DNA from: Bryobacter aggregatus MPL3
GTDB lineage: Bacteria; Acidobacteriota; Terriglobia; Bryobacterales; Bryobacteraceae
Direction: 5' to 3'
Assembly (NCBI RefSeq): GCF_000702445.1
Contig: NZ_JNIF01000003.1
Location: forward strand, 3,844,001-3,908,000
DNA length: 64,000 bases
Shown here: one piece after another, positions 49,784 to 58,513 of the stretch
Numbering within the stretch: the first letter of the stretch is position 1
Layout of the letters: every line of letters begins with the position of its first letter
Program-made: the position numbers and the translations under genes
Notes under the pieces: model-generated
What the model was told of the DNA's origin: nothing
Databases searched by the model: none
What the model saw: only the letters and a program-made list of their open reading frames with translations

Positions 49784-52700
49784 TGGGCGCACGCTATATC
49801 GAATTGCATGCCCGCTCCGCCTTCAGCTTTCTCGACGGATCCGCCACTCCCGAAGAACTGGTGGACCAGTGCGCGCAATGGGAGCAGCCCGCCATTGCCA
49901 TGCTCGACCGGGATAGCCTCTCTGGCATCGTTCGCTTCCACAAGCAGGCAGGCCGGAAAAACATCGAGGCGCACATCGGAGCCGAGATCAGTTGCGAGGG
50001 CGGCACGCGCCTGCCCCTACTGGTGGAGAACCTGACCGGCTACCGGAATCTCTGCCGCCTGATCACCAGCATGAAGATGCGCGGCCCCAAAGGCGCGGCT
50101 GCGGCCACCACCAACGAACTCACGGAGTATGCGGCCGGGCTGGTCTGCCTCGCGCCGGCGGCAAACCGGCAACAGCTCGAAAGGCTGGTCTCCATCTACG
50201 GCGCTGACAGTGTTTACGTCGAACTCCAACGCCATCATCTGCGCGACCAGGAAGCCCGGAATCAACATGCGATCGACCTCGCGCAATCGCTGCAACTGCC
50301 TCTGCTCGCCACCAACGGTGCCCGCTATGACAAGCCCCATCGGCGGGAACTCCTCGACGTCTTCACCTGCCTGGCCCACAAGACCACGCTCGAAAAAGCA
50401 GGACGCCTGCTCGAGCGCAACGCGGAGTGTTATCTCAAATCCACTCGCCAAATGGAGCGACTCTTTGCCGATCTGCCGGAAGCACTCGACAACACGGTCG
50501 AGCTATCCGACCGGCTGCAGTTCCGCATTACGGATTTTGGCTATGAGTTCCCCAGATACCCCGTGCCCGCGGGTGAGACTCTCGATTCCTATCTCCGAGA
50601 GATGGTAATACAGCGCGCGCCCGCCCGCTTTGAACCCTATCGCCAGGCGGCTCGCGATCAACTCGGTAAAGAACTGAACATCATCGCCAAGCTCAAGTTG
50701 AGTGGCTACTTCCTCATTGTCTGGGACATCGTCGAATTCTGCCGGCGCGAGAACATCATGTGCCAGGGCCGCGGCTCAGCTGCCAATAGCGCCGTTTGCT
50801 ACGCGCTCGGCATTACCGCCGCAGACCCGGTGAAAATGAATCTGCTCTTTGAGCGTTTTCTGTCGGAGGAGCGCGGCGAATGGCCCGATATTGATATCGA
50901 TCTGCCGAGCGGCGAAAAGCGCGAACGGGCGATCCAGTATGTCTACCAACGCTACGGCCAGCGCGGGGCCGCCATGACGGCCAACATCATCACCTATCGC
51001 GGCCGCTCGGCCTTGCGCGACATCGGAAAGGTTCTCAGTTTGGAGGATGAGACCCTGAAGCGGCTAGCCCGCTTGGCACCGCGTTGGGGGTGGAAAGATA
51101 CCGGGGGAACTCCCACCCATCTGTTTCGAGCAGCAGGCCTCGACCCGGAACATCCGGCCATTCGTCACTTTCTGAACCTCTACCACGAGATTCAAGACCT
51201 GCCCCGTCATCTCGGCCAGCATTCTGGCGGGATGGTGATCTGCCAGGGCGCGCTCGATTCCATCGTGCCGCTGGAGCCCGCCACCATGCCCGGCCGCGTA
51301 GTCCTGCAATGGGATAAAGAAGACTGCGCCGACATGGGCCTGGTGAAGGTGGATCTTCTGGGGCTGGGCATGATGGCAGTGCTTGAGGAAACCATTACGC
51401 TTATCGACCGGCATCAGGGCGAGAAGATCGATCTCGCGACGATTCCGCAAGATGACCCACTCGTCTATGAAACCCTACAAAAGGCCGACACCATCGGACT
51501 CTTCCAGGTGGAATCCCGCGCCCAGATGTCTTGCTTGCCCCGCTTGAAGCCGGAGACTTTTTATCACATCGTCGTGCAGGTCGCCATCATCCGGCCCGGC
51601 CCGATCGTCGGCAAAATGCTGCATCCCTACTTGCGCCGGCGGCAGGGTTTGGAAGCACCGGATTCGCTACACCCGTCGCTCGAAGAAGTTCTCGAAAGAA
51701 CACTCGGCGTCCCCTTGTTTCAGGAGCAATTGCTGAAGATGGCGATGATTGCGGCGCGATTTAGCGGGGGCGAGGCGGAAGAGCTGCGCCGGGCCCTCGG
51801 CTTCAAGCGCTCCGCGCAACGCATGAAAGAAGTGGAAGTTCGGCTCCGGGCAGGCATGACTTTGAATGGCATTGTCGGCGCGACGCAGGACATCATCATC
51901 CAATCGATCACTTCCTTCGCGCTCTACGGTTTTCCCGAATCTCACGCCATCAGCTTTGCGCTCCTGGCTTACTTCAGCGCTTATCTAAAGTGCCACCATC
52001 TGGCGGCCTTCACCGCTGCAATGTTGAATCACCAACCGATGGGCTTTTATGCGCCTTCCACACTAGTACAGGATGCCAAGCGCCACGGACTGCGTGTCCG
52101 GCCTGTCGATGCCAATGAGTCCCATTGGGATTGCACGATGCTCGGCCCTTCCGCCATTCGCCTGGGGCTCAACTATGTCAATGGCCTCCCGCAAAGCGTC
52201 GCAGAAGCATTGATTTTCGAGAGAACCAGATCCGGCAGCTTCACCTCTGTCGAAAATCTTCGGAGAAGAGTGCCGGAATTGAACAGCAGGCATCTTCAAA
52301 CTCTGGCGAGTATTGGAGCCATCAACTTTGGCAACCACCGCCGCGCGGCGCTTTGGGAGACCGCATTGCGAGAGCGGCCCGGCGGGAAACTCCTTGCGTC
52401 TTTGGAATCCGAGAGCGGCGAATGTCCGCTGCCCAGGATGACGCCTCTCGAGCGGTTCCGCAGTGATTTCCAGGGAATCGGGATCGGCATGGGGCCGCAT
52501 CCGCTGGCCTATGAACGGGAACGACTCAAGAAGAGGAATGTCACACCAGCCGCCGATCTGAGTCAGTGTCGAGAGAACGCGCCGGTACGGGTGGCCGGCT
52601 GTGTCATCGCCAGACAACGGCCCGAAACAGCCAAGGGATTCGCATTTCTCAGCCTCGAGGATGAGACGGGGATCTCGAATATCATCGTCAGTCCTGACCT

Positions 52701-52854
52701 CTTTGAGAAGCGGAGGAACGAGATCCTCGGCTATCCCTATTTGTTGATCTCGGGCATTCTACAGGACCCCAAGGGAGCAATCGCCATTCGCGCCCAAGGC
52801 GTGCAAGCGCTCCAGATCGAAGCGCCGGCGACGCTCTCGCATGATTTTCACTAG
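49783..52854 (+). CDS. dnaE2: Error-prone DNA polymerase DnaE2 (ImuC)
   Basis: This is a 1023-residue C-family DNA polymerase. The N-terminal PHP domain has ELHARSAFSFLDGSATPEEL, in which the metal-binding His and Asp residues of active PHP domains are substituted (AMLDRDSLSG), as in other DnaE2 proteins. The polymerase site is FLSEERGEWPDIDIDLPSGE with the catalytic PDIDID (about 365-370) and GRGSAANSAVCYALGIT. A helix-hairpin-helix and an OB-like domain (VRVAGCVIARQRPETAKGFA) lie near the C-terminus. It carries out mutagenic translesion synthesis with ImuA and ImuB. It is the last gene of the cassette, separated from an integrase remnant by 26 bases. Confidence 0.93.
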   Translation: MGARYIELHARSAFSFLDGSATPEELVDQCAQWEQPAIAMLDRDSLSGIVRFHKQAGRKNIEAHIGAEISCEGGTRLPLLVENLTGYRNLCRLITSMKMRGPKGAAAATTNELTEYAAGLVCLAPAANRQQLERLVSIYGADSVYVELQRHHLRDQEARNQHAIDLAQSLQLPLLATNGARYDKPHRRELLDVFTCLAHKTTLEKAGRLLERNAECYLKSTRQMERLFADLPEALDNTVELSDRLQFRITDFGYEFPRYPVPAGETLDSYLREMVIQRAPARFEPYRQAARDQLGKELNIIAKLKLSGYFLIVWDIVEFCRRENIMCQGRGSAANSAVCYALGITAADPVKMNLLFERFLSEERGEWPDIDIDLPSGEKRERAIQYVYQRYGQRGAAMTANIITYRGRSALRDIGKVLSLEDETLKRLARLAPRWGWKDTGGTPTHLFRAAGLDPEHPAIRHFLNLYHEIQDLPRHLGQHSGGMVICQGALDSIVPLEPATMPGRVVLQWDKEDCADMGLVKVDLLGLGMMAVLEETITLIDRHQGEKIDLATIPQDDPLVYETLQKADTIGLFQVESRAQMSCLPRLKPETFYHIVVQVAIIRPGPIVGKMLHPYLRRRQGLEAPDSLHPSLEEVLERTLGVPLFQEQLLKMAMIAARFSGGEAEELRRALGFKRSAQRMKEVEVRLRAGMTLNGIVGATQDIIIQSITSFALYGFPESHAISFALLAYFSAYLKCHHLAAFTAAMLNHQPMGFYAPSTLVQDAKRHGLRVRPVDANESHWDCTMLGPSAIRLGLNYVNGLPQSVAEALIFERTRSGSFTSVENLRRRVPELNSRHLQTLASIGAINFGNHRRAALWETALRERPGGKLLASLESESGECPLPRMTPLERFRSDFQGIGIGMGPHPLAYERERLKKRNVTPAADLSQCRENAPVRVAGCVIARQRPETAKGFAFLSLEDETGISNIIVSPDLFEKRRNEILGYPYLLISGILQDPKGAIAIRAQGVQALQIEAPATLSHDFH

Positions 52855-52880
52855 CCATCCCCCACCTGCCGCTGGGGTAG

Positions 52881-53171
52881 GTTAGGACCAGACACACACT
52901 CGCTGCACCGGGCACCACAACCGGATTGACCCAGATCTCACTCTCGAGATTAGCCGAACACGCGAATATCCGCCGCGCAAATCCGCACCGCTTTCGCCAC
53001 ACACTTGCGACGGATTTACTGTCTAGAGGGGTACCAATTGCAGACGTGGCTGCAATCTTGGGCAACAGTGTAGCGATCGTCGAAAAGCATTACAAGCACT
53101 TTGAAAAAAGTGAACCAGAATGCACTCGGCCGTCTTTACAACTCCGAACCCGTTACGCCACAGTCACGTAG
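52881..53171 (+). pseudogene. Remnant of a tyrosine recombinase (C-terminal catalytic piece)
   Basis: The frame is open from 52881 (after a TAG at 52878-52880) to the TAG at 53169-53171. It encodes RLAEHANIRRANPHRFRHTL, ATDLLSRGVPIADVAAILGN and SVAIVEKHYKHF, the C-terminal end of a phage-type integrase. The HxxR motif (HRFR) and the nucleophilic Tyr (KHY) are present, but everything N-terminal to about residue 30 of this domain is gone. It is read toward the 3' end of tRNA-Lys, 44 bases away. No start codon with a ribosome-binding site is visible, so it is a decayed remnant of an integrated element. Confidence 0.8.
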
Positions 53172-53215
53172 TGATGAGCAGGTGCAATAAATTCTTTAGA
53201 ATCAACTATTTGAAA

Positions 53216-53291
53216 TGGTGAGTCGGGTGGGACTCGAACCCACGACCACCGCATTAAAAGTGCGATGCTCTACCAACTGAGCTACCGACTC
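53216..53291 (-). tRNA. tRNA-Lys(TTT)
   Basis: Reading leftward, the cloverleaf is complete: acceptor GAGTCGG/CCGACTC, D arm GCTCAGTTGGTAGAGC, an anticodon stem with loop CTTTTAA (anticodon TTT), T arm GTGGGTTCGAGTCCCAC and an encoded CCA (53216-53218). The 5' end is at 53291. No intron is present. It lies beside the integrase remnant, which is oriented toward its 3' end. Confidence 0.96.
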
Positions 53292-53357
53292 ATTTCAACG
53301 TTTGAGCCGCTATGAACAGGCTCGTTCCAGCGACAATAGTAGTATAGCAAGACAGTG

Positions 53358-54383
53358 ATGAAAGTCGGATTAATTGGTACCGGAGCCATCGCACATAAGC
53401 ATGCGCAGGCCTATAAAAATATCGGTTATGAGATCGTAGCCGTCAGCAACAAGACCGAAGAACGGGGCCGCGCCTTCGCCGCGCAGTGGGGAGGCGAGTT
53501 TTTCCCTGATTGGGCCGATGTTTGCACGCATCCGAAGGTCGATTTTATCGATCTTTGCACCTTCCCTGATGTTCGCTTCGAACCCCTGAAGCTCGCCGCC
53601 GATGCCGGTAAGCATGTCCAGGTACAGAAGCCGATTGCCATCGATGTCGCAACCGCGCAGGCCATGGTCGACTACACGAAATCGAAAAATGTTTTATTGA
53701 ATGTCGTCAGCCAGGGACGCTTTTATGACGCCGTAATGTTTTTGAAGCGGGCCGTCGATGCCGGACGGCTCGGAAAGATTTTTCAGGCCGATGCCTATGT
53801 GAAATGGTGGCGCAGTGAGGAGTACTATTCGCGCCCGATCAAGGGCAGTTGGGCTGTCGAAGGTGGCGGTTCCCTCATCAACCAAGGCATCCATCAGGTG
53901 GATTGGCTGCTGTATCTGATGGGCGGCGTCACGCAGGTCTTTGGCCAGTGGCAACTGGGGGCGCGGCACAAGATCGAAAGCGACGATGTGCTGAGCGCTG
54001 TGTTGCGCTATGCCAGCGGCGCGACCGGCGTGATCCAGACCTCAACCGCCATGTGGCCCGGCTTTACCGAACGCGTCGAACTCCATGGGACGAAGGGTTC
54101 CGCCATTCTGAGCGGTAATCGGTTGACCACCTGGGATGTGATTGACGATCAGGGCGAAGCGGCTCCGTTGTCGGAAGAGATCTCCAGCGGATCGAGTGAC
54201 CCGATGGCGATTTCGGTGACTCCATTTGAGCGCACCTTCCTGAATTTCGGGGAGGCCATTGCCCAACACAAAGCGCCGCTGATCAATGGCGAAGAAGGAC
54301 TTCGGGCTTTAGAACTGGTGCAGGCGATCTATACCAGCGCCCGCGAGAATCGCCTGGTACAGATTGGTGATGCCCGTGGCTAG
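53358..54383 (+). CDS. Gfo/Idh/MocA-family oxidoreductase
   Basis: This protein has 341 residues from the ATG at 53358 (a GTG three bases upstream is in frame). The Rossmann domain has KVGLIGTGAIAHKHAQAYKN, then HVQVQKPIAIDVATAQAMVD with the conserved EKP-like Lys (QKP here, unusual). The C-terminal domain has GGGSLINQGIHQVDWLLYLM, which carries the catalytic-region Asp/His, and ASGATGVIQTSTAMWPGF. It should oxidise or reduce a sugar or inositol using NAD(P). No neighbour identifies the substrate. It lies 67 bases after the 5' end of the tRNA and its end overlaps thrB by 14 bases. Confidence 0.88.
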   Translation: MKVGLIGTGAIAHKHAQAYKNIGYEIVAVSNKTEERGRAFAAQWGGEFFPDWADVCTHPKVDFIDLCTFPDVRFEPLKLAADAGKHVQVQKPIAIDVATAQAMVDYTKSKNVLLNVVSQGRFYDAVMFLKRAVDAGRLGKIFQADAYVKWWRSEEYYSRPIKGSWAVEGGGSLINQGIHQVDWLLYLMGGVTQVFGQWQLGARHKIESDDVLSAVLRYASGATGVIQTSTAMWPGFTERVELHGTKGSAILSGNRLTTWDVIDDQGEAAPLSEEISSGSSDPMAISVTPFERTFLNFGEAIAQHKAPLINGEEGLRALELVQAIYTSARENRLVQIGDARG

Positions 54384-55290
54384 TTGGTGGCGGCTGCGTG
54401 TTCCCGCCTCGAGTGCGAATCTCGGGCCGGGTTTTGATTCACTGGGCTTGGCGCTCAGTTTGTATCTGCATTGCCGTTTTCGCACCGCGACACGATTGAC
54501 CATTACTGTTTCGGGCCGTGATGCGGAGTCAATCTCCACCGGCGAAGACAATCTGATCTGGCAGACGGCGTTACGAGTGGCCCGAGAGCTGGGACAGGAA
54601 CTGCCGCCGATAGAGCTCGAGATTGTGACCGAGGCCCCGCTCGGGAAGGGGCTGGGATCGAGTGCTTCGGCGATTACAGCCGGGGTTTTGATTGCTGATG
54701 CGATTTTGGGGCTGAAGTGGAAGAATGAACGGATTCTCGATGTTGCCGCTAGCATTGAAGGCCATCCGGATAATGTGGCCGCCTGCATTCTGGGTTCCGT
54801 GGTGGCGAGTGCTGTCGATTCCGAGGGAACGGCGCATGCGGTTCGTTTGGAGATGCCGTTGCACTTCGAGGTGGCTGTTGTCGTGCCTGATTATCCGCTC
54901 CCGACGCACAAGGCGCGGGCTGCTCTGCCCGATAGTTATTCGCGAGCCGATGCGATCTTCAATATCCAGAGAGCTTCGCTGTTGATTGCGGCCTTATCGA
55001 CCGGGACGGCGAGTGCGTTTCCAACCGCGCTTGAGGACCGGATTCATCAACCTTATCGCGCCGCCTTGGTGCCAGGGTTAGAAGAGATTCTTCGTCTGCG
55101 TGCGCCGGGGCTGTTGGGCTGCTGCCTGAGTGGCGCAGGTCCGAGCATTTTGGTCTTTTTGAATCAGGGCCGGAATGAGGTGACGGACGCGGTGACCAAG
55201 ATCTTTGCGGCACATGGGCATGGCGCAGAGATTCTCGATGCGGATGTGGACCGGGAAGGTTGCCTGGTGTGGCAGGAGGGGGCCGCTTGA
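54370..55290 (+). CDS. thrB: Homoserine kinase
   Basis: This protein has 306 residues from the ATG at 54370; a GTG at 54367 is also possible. The GHMP-kinase motifs are VPASSANLGPGFDSLGLALS (about 10-29), the ATP-binding loop EAPLGKGLGSSASAITAGVL (about 85-104) and LSGAGPSILVFLN near the C-terminus. It phosphorylates homoserine in threonine synthesis in the cytoplasm. No thrA or thrC is present beside it. It overlaps the Gfo/Idh gene by 14 bases, although the two enzymes have no obvious link. A remnant frame overlaps its stop codon. Confidence 0.93.
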   Translation: MPVASWWRLRVPASSANLGPGFDSLGLALSLYLHCRFRTATRLTITVSGRDAESISTGEDNLIWQTALRVARELGQELPPIELEIVTEAPLGKGLGSSASAITAGVLIADAILGLKWKNERILDVAASIEGHPDNVAACILGSVVASAVDSEGTAHAVRLEMPLHFEVAVVVPDYPLPTHKARAALPDSYSRADAIFNIQRASLLIAALSTGTASAFPTALEDRIHQPYRAALVPGLEEILRLRAPGLLGCCLSGAGPSILVFLNQGRNEVTDAVTKIFAAHGHGAEILDADVDREGCLVWQEGAA

Positions 55291-55427
55291 AGCGTCGCGC
55301 CGCGCTCGGGTTGCTGGCCGTGCCTCTTGCGGCGCAGGAGAAGAATCTCCGCGTTGTCGTGCAGATCGAAACAGAACTGGGCGATATTGTAGTGGCGCTC
55401 AGTGGGGATCGCGCTGGTCATGAATAG
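55287..55427 (+). pseudogene. N-terminal remnant of a cyclophilin-type peptidyl-prolyl isomerase
   Basis: A 46-residue frame starts with a TTG overlapping the thrB stop. It encodes a signal-like start (MKRRAALGLLAVPLAAQ), then LRVVVQIETELGDIVVALSG and a TAG stop after DRAGHE. The segment after the signal matches the first strands of bacterial cyclophilins (VVIETELGDIVVEL). The remaining 130 or so residues are absent, because the convergent acyltransferase gene begins inside it. It is either a truncated pseudogene or a short leftover that is no longer functional. Confidence 0.55.
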
Positions 55428-56302
55428 AGATCGGGGCTGCCTGCCGGGCGGGTTTTCCAGCGGCGGTGGAGCCAGAGCCACTGCTCTGGGTATTGGCGGA
55501 TGACCCCTTCAAAGTGCCGGGTCAGGTTTGCGGTATCGGTCGCGACATCGCCGCTCATCGGGAAGATCGGATCGAAGCGCAGGATGTACTTGTTGCGCTT
55601 CTCGCTCCAGATCGCATAGCCGGGCAGCACTGCCGCGCCGGTCTTATGGGCGAGCTTTGCAAAGGTGGTGCCGGTCGAAGCCGGAATGCCAAAGAAGTCG
55701 ACGAAGGCGCCGTTTTCGGGCATCGTGTTCTGGTCGATCAGGATCCCAACCGCTTCGTTGTTGGCCAAAGCCTTGAGAATGCCCCGCAGAAAATCCTGCT
55801 TGTCGAGGATGCGATTGCCCGAAAGGGTGCGGTAGCGCTTAATCAATGCATCGAGGATTGGGTTGTCCAAGGGACGGACGACGACGCTCATCGGTTCGGT
55901 GAGGTAGGCGTGCGCAAAGGCGCTGAGTTCCCAGTTGCCGATGTGCCCGGTGGCAAAGAGGACGCCTTTGCCCAGAGCTTTTGCTTCCCGGTAGTGTTCG
56001 AAGCCTTCGTACTCGATCCAGTCGTGGATGTTGGCCGCGTTGCGCGTCGGGAAGCGGGAAAAGAAGTAGAGCATCCGGCCGAGGCTGCGGTAGACGCCGC
56101 TGGTGGTCTCGATTGGGTTCGTTGGGGGCAGCGCGAGTTGCAGATTGCGCTCGGCCGATTGCCGAAGCCGGGGGGCGAGGCGATCGAGAGTCCTGGCAAG
56201 AGCGAGGGAAAAGCCCAAGGGAGCCTGCGACGCCACCGCAAGGAGGCTGCGCAGCAGAATGGCTTCGAATTGATTGCGGACGGCAGAGCGAGGCTTACTC
56301 AC
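55418..56302 (-). CDS. Lysophospholipid/lipid A acyltransferase (LpxL/HtrB-like)
   Basis: This is a 294-residue protein with an N-terminal membrane-associated stretch (ILLRSLLAVASQAPLGFSLA). The LPLAT motif is ATGHIGNWELSAFAHAYL, with the catalytic H-x4-E. LIDQNTMPENGAFVDFFGIP follows, as in LpxL/LpxM. It adds a secondary acyl chain to lipid A or a related lipid at the inner membrane. Its start overlaps the mnmA stop as ATGA. A lipid gene coupled to a tRNA gene is unusual. Its last ten bases overlap the cyclophilin remnant. Confidence 0.9.
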   Translation of the reverse strand: MSKPRSAVRNQFEAILLRSLLAVASQAPLGFSLALARTLDRLAPRLRQSAERNLQLALPPTNPIETTSGVYRSLGRMLYFFSRFPTRNAANIHDWIEYEGFEHYREAKALGKGVLFATGHIGNWELSAFAHAYLTEPMSVVVRPLDNPILDALIKRYRTLSGNRILDKQDFLRGILKALANNEAVGILIDQNTMPENGAFVDFFGIPASTGTTFAKLAHKTGAAVLPGYAIWSEKRNKYILRFDPIFPMSGDVATDTANLTRHFEGVIRQYPEQWLWLHRRWKTRPAGSPDLYS

Positions 56303-57402
56303 ACGTCGCGCTCAATCCAGCCTCCGCCGACGACAAGTTCGCCCTGATAGAAGACGGCGGCCTGGCCGGGGGTGACGGCGCGCTGGGGCGTGTCGAAGAC
56401 AACCTTGCCGTCCGGCCAGATGGTGGCTGGCGATGGGGTGTGGCGGTTGCGAATGCGCACCTCGGCGCGAATGGCTTCGTTGGGCTGGGCGATCGAGATC
56501 CAGTTGATCTCGCCTACGCGGAACTCCGCGCGCAGCAGGTCATCCCCTTTGCCGACAGTGACTTCGCGCGTATTTGGGTTCGTTTGGATCACGTAGAGAG
56601 GCTCGCCGACGGCGACATTCAGACCGCGGCGCTGTCCGACCGTGAAGTGATGGACGCCGTCGTGCTCGCCGAGGGTGCGGCCATCGCTGTGGATGATGTT
56701 GCCCGCCGCGGGAGTGACATCCATTCCCTGTTCCTTGGTGTAAGCCTCGATGAAGGCGGCGTAGTCCCCATTGGGGACAAAGCAGATCTCCTGGCTGTCC
56801 GGCTTGATCGCTACTGGCAGGCCGAGGTCTTCGGCGAGTTTGCGCACCTCCGTCTTCACCATGCCGCCGAGCGGGAAGATCGTCCGGGCGAGCTGCGGCT
56901 GGGTGAGGCCCCAGAGGAAGTAGGTTTGGTCTTTGGTTGCGTCTGCGGAACGCAGCATCTGCCAGCGGCCGGTTGCTTCATCAAAGCGGATCTGGGCATA
57001 GTGGCCGGTGGCGATGACGTGGGCTCCAACGCCGTCGGCCATCTCAAGGAACTGGTCGAACTTGATGAAGTTGTTGCACAGTGTGCAGGGAATCGGCGTT
57101 TTGCCAGCGATGTAGTCGGCTACGAAGGGCTTGACGACGTGCTGCTCGAAGCGGTCTTCAAAATTGACTACATAGTACGGAATGTCGAGGGTCTGGGCGA
57201 CGTAGCGGGCATCGTAGACGTCGTCGATCGAGCAGCAGCGGCCAGTTGCCGCGTCGCTTGCGATTTCAGGCAGGCGTCGCTGATTCCAGAGCTGCATGGT
57301 GAGGCCGACAATCGGCTGCCCCTGGCGTTTCAGCAGCCCCGCGACCACGGAGGAGTCGACGCCACCAGACATGGCGACGGCAATGGGGGCGAATTCAGAC
57401 AT
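56299..57402 (-). CDS. mnmA: tRNA-specific 2-thiouridylase
   Basis: This protein has 367 residues from the ATG at 57402. The PP-loop is AVAMSGGVDSSVVAGLL (about 7-23). The two catalytic cysteines are expected in TPIPCTLCNNFIKF (about 101) and DSQEICFVPNGDY (about 200). The C-terminal tRNA-binding domain has HFTVGQRRGLNVAVGEPLYV, then a beta-barrel. It thiolates U34 of tRNA-Lys, -Glu and -Gln with sulfur from a cysteine desulfurase, encoded directly upstream with an eight-base overlap. Its stop overlaps the acyltransferase start (ATGA). Confidence 0.95.
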   Translation of the reverse strand: MSEFAPIAVAMSGGVDSSVVAGLLKRQGQPIVGLTMQLWNQRRLPEIASDAATGRCCSIDDVYDARYVAQTLDIPYYVVNFEDRFEQHVVKPFVADYIAGKTPIPCTLCNNFIKFDQFLEMADGVGAHVIATGHYAQIRFDEATGRWQMLRSADATKDQTYFLWGLTQPQLARTIFPLGGMVKTEVRKLAEDLGLPVAIKPDSQEICFVPNGDYAAFIEAYTKEQGMDVTPAAGNIIHSDGRTLGEHDGVHHFTVGQRRGLNVAVGEPLYVIQTNPNTREVTVGKGDDLLRAEFRVGEINWISIAQPNEAIRAEVRIRNRHTPSPATIWPDGKVVFDTPQRAVTPGQAAVFYQGELVVGGGWIERDV

Positions 57403-58507
57403 AAGCAGGGGACAACTTTCTAAGACGGCTGACACTTTCGGCGATTGCGCGCGCTAGAGCATCAACCTGCTCCTCTGTATTGGACGCGCCGAGTGAGAAA
57501 CGGATTGCAGAACGTGCATCCGAGGGAGATCGGCCGAGGGCCAGTAGCACTGGCGAGGGCTCGACCGAGCCCGAAGAGCAGGCTGAACCACTCGACACCG
57601 CAAAGCCCTTCAAATCGAGTGCAATGACGAGGCTTTCGCCTTCGACGCCGGAGAAACAGATGTTTGTCGTGTTTGGGGCGCGATGGTCGCGGTCTCCATT
57701 GACGATGGCATTGGGCACCGTGGCCAGGATGGCCGCTTCCAGGCGATCCCGCAGGTCGTTCGATGGGATCGAAAGCACACTCGCGGCGCGGCCAAAGCCG
57801 ACGGCGCCAGGGACATTCTCGGTTCCAGGGCGGCGGTCTCTTTCATGGTGTCCGCCGAAGCTGCGCTTGCGTAATGGAGTGCCCTTGCGCACATAAAGTG
57901 CGCCGATCCCTTTGGGGCCGTAAAGCTTGTGCGCGCTTAAGGACAGCAGATCGACCTGCCAGGCATTGACATCGATCGGGATGCGGCCGGGAGCCTGCAC
58001 GGCATCGCAGTGGAACAAGATCTGATGCTCGCGGGCGATGGCGCCAATCTCAGCAACGGGCTGCACGGTGCCAATTTCGTTGTTCACCGCCATCACGGAG
58101 ATGGCGCGGGTCTCGGGCCGGATCGCGCGGCGGATGTTCTCGGGATCGACAATGCCTGTTGCACCCACCGGAACCACCGTAACCGCGTGGCCGAGACGCT
58201 GCAATTCTTCCGTGACATTGAGGACGGCCGGATGCTCAATCGCCGTCGTGATGATGTGCCCTGCGACGCCAAAGAGGGCGAGATTGTTGCTTTCGGTGCC
58301 GCCCGAAGTGAAGACGATTTCTTCTGCCTTGGCCTGTAGCAGTTGCGCCACCTGCCGGCGCGCGGCTTCTAAGTGCTGGCGGGCAACTTGGCCTTCCCGG
58401 TGGATGCTCGACGCATTGCCGTGGATTTCGGCAAAGATATGTTGCATCGCGCTCCAGGCTTCGGGCGCGAGGGGTGTGGTCGAGTTGTGGTCAAAATAGG
58501 CGCGCAT
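57395..58507 (-). CDS. Cysteine desulfurase (NifS/IscS family)
   Basis: This is a 370-residue PLP enzyme. The start is YFDHNSTTPLAPEAWSAM, TSGGTESNNLALFGVAG binds the cofactor phosphate, LLSLSAHKLYGPKGIGALYV has the Schiff-base Lys, and VSSGSACSSGSVEPSP carries the active-site Cys that forms the persulfide. It supplies sulfur for Fe-S clusters or thio-tRNA. Direct coupling to mnmA (eight-base overlap) suggests the tRNA 2-thiouridine relay, while IscS-like Fe-S supply is also possible. No iscU or sufB is nearby. Confidence 0.94.
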   Translation of the reverse strand: MRAYFDHNSTTPLAPEAWSAMQHIFAEIHGNASSIHREGQVARQHLEAARRQVAQLLQAKAEEIVFTSGGTESNNLALFGVAGHIITTAIEHPAVLNVTEELQRLGHAVTVVPVGATGIVDPENIRRAIRPETRAISVMAVNNEIGTVQPVAEIGAIAREHQILFHCDAVQAPGRIPIDVNAWQVDLLSLSAHKLYGPKGIGALYVRKGTPLRKRSFGGHHERDRRPGTENVPGAVGFGRAASVLSIPSNDLRDRLEAAILATVPNAIVNGDRDHRAPNTTNICFSGVEGESLVIALDLKGFAVSSGSACSSGSVEPSPVLLALGRSPSDARSAIRFSLGASNTEEQVDALARAIAESVSRLRKLSPAYV

Positions 58508-58513
58508 CGTCAG

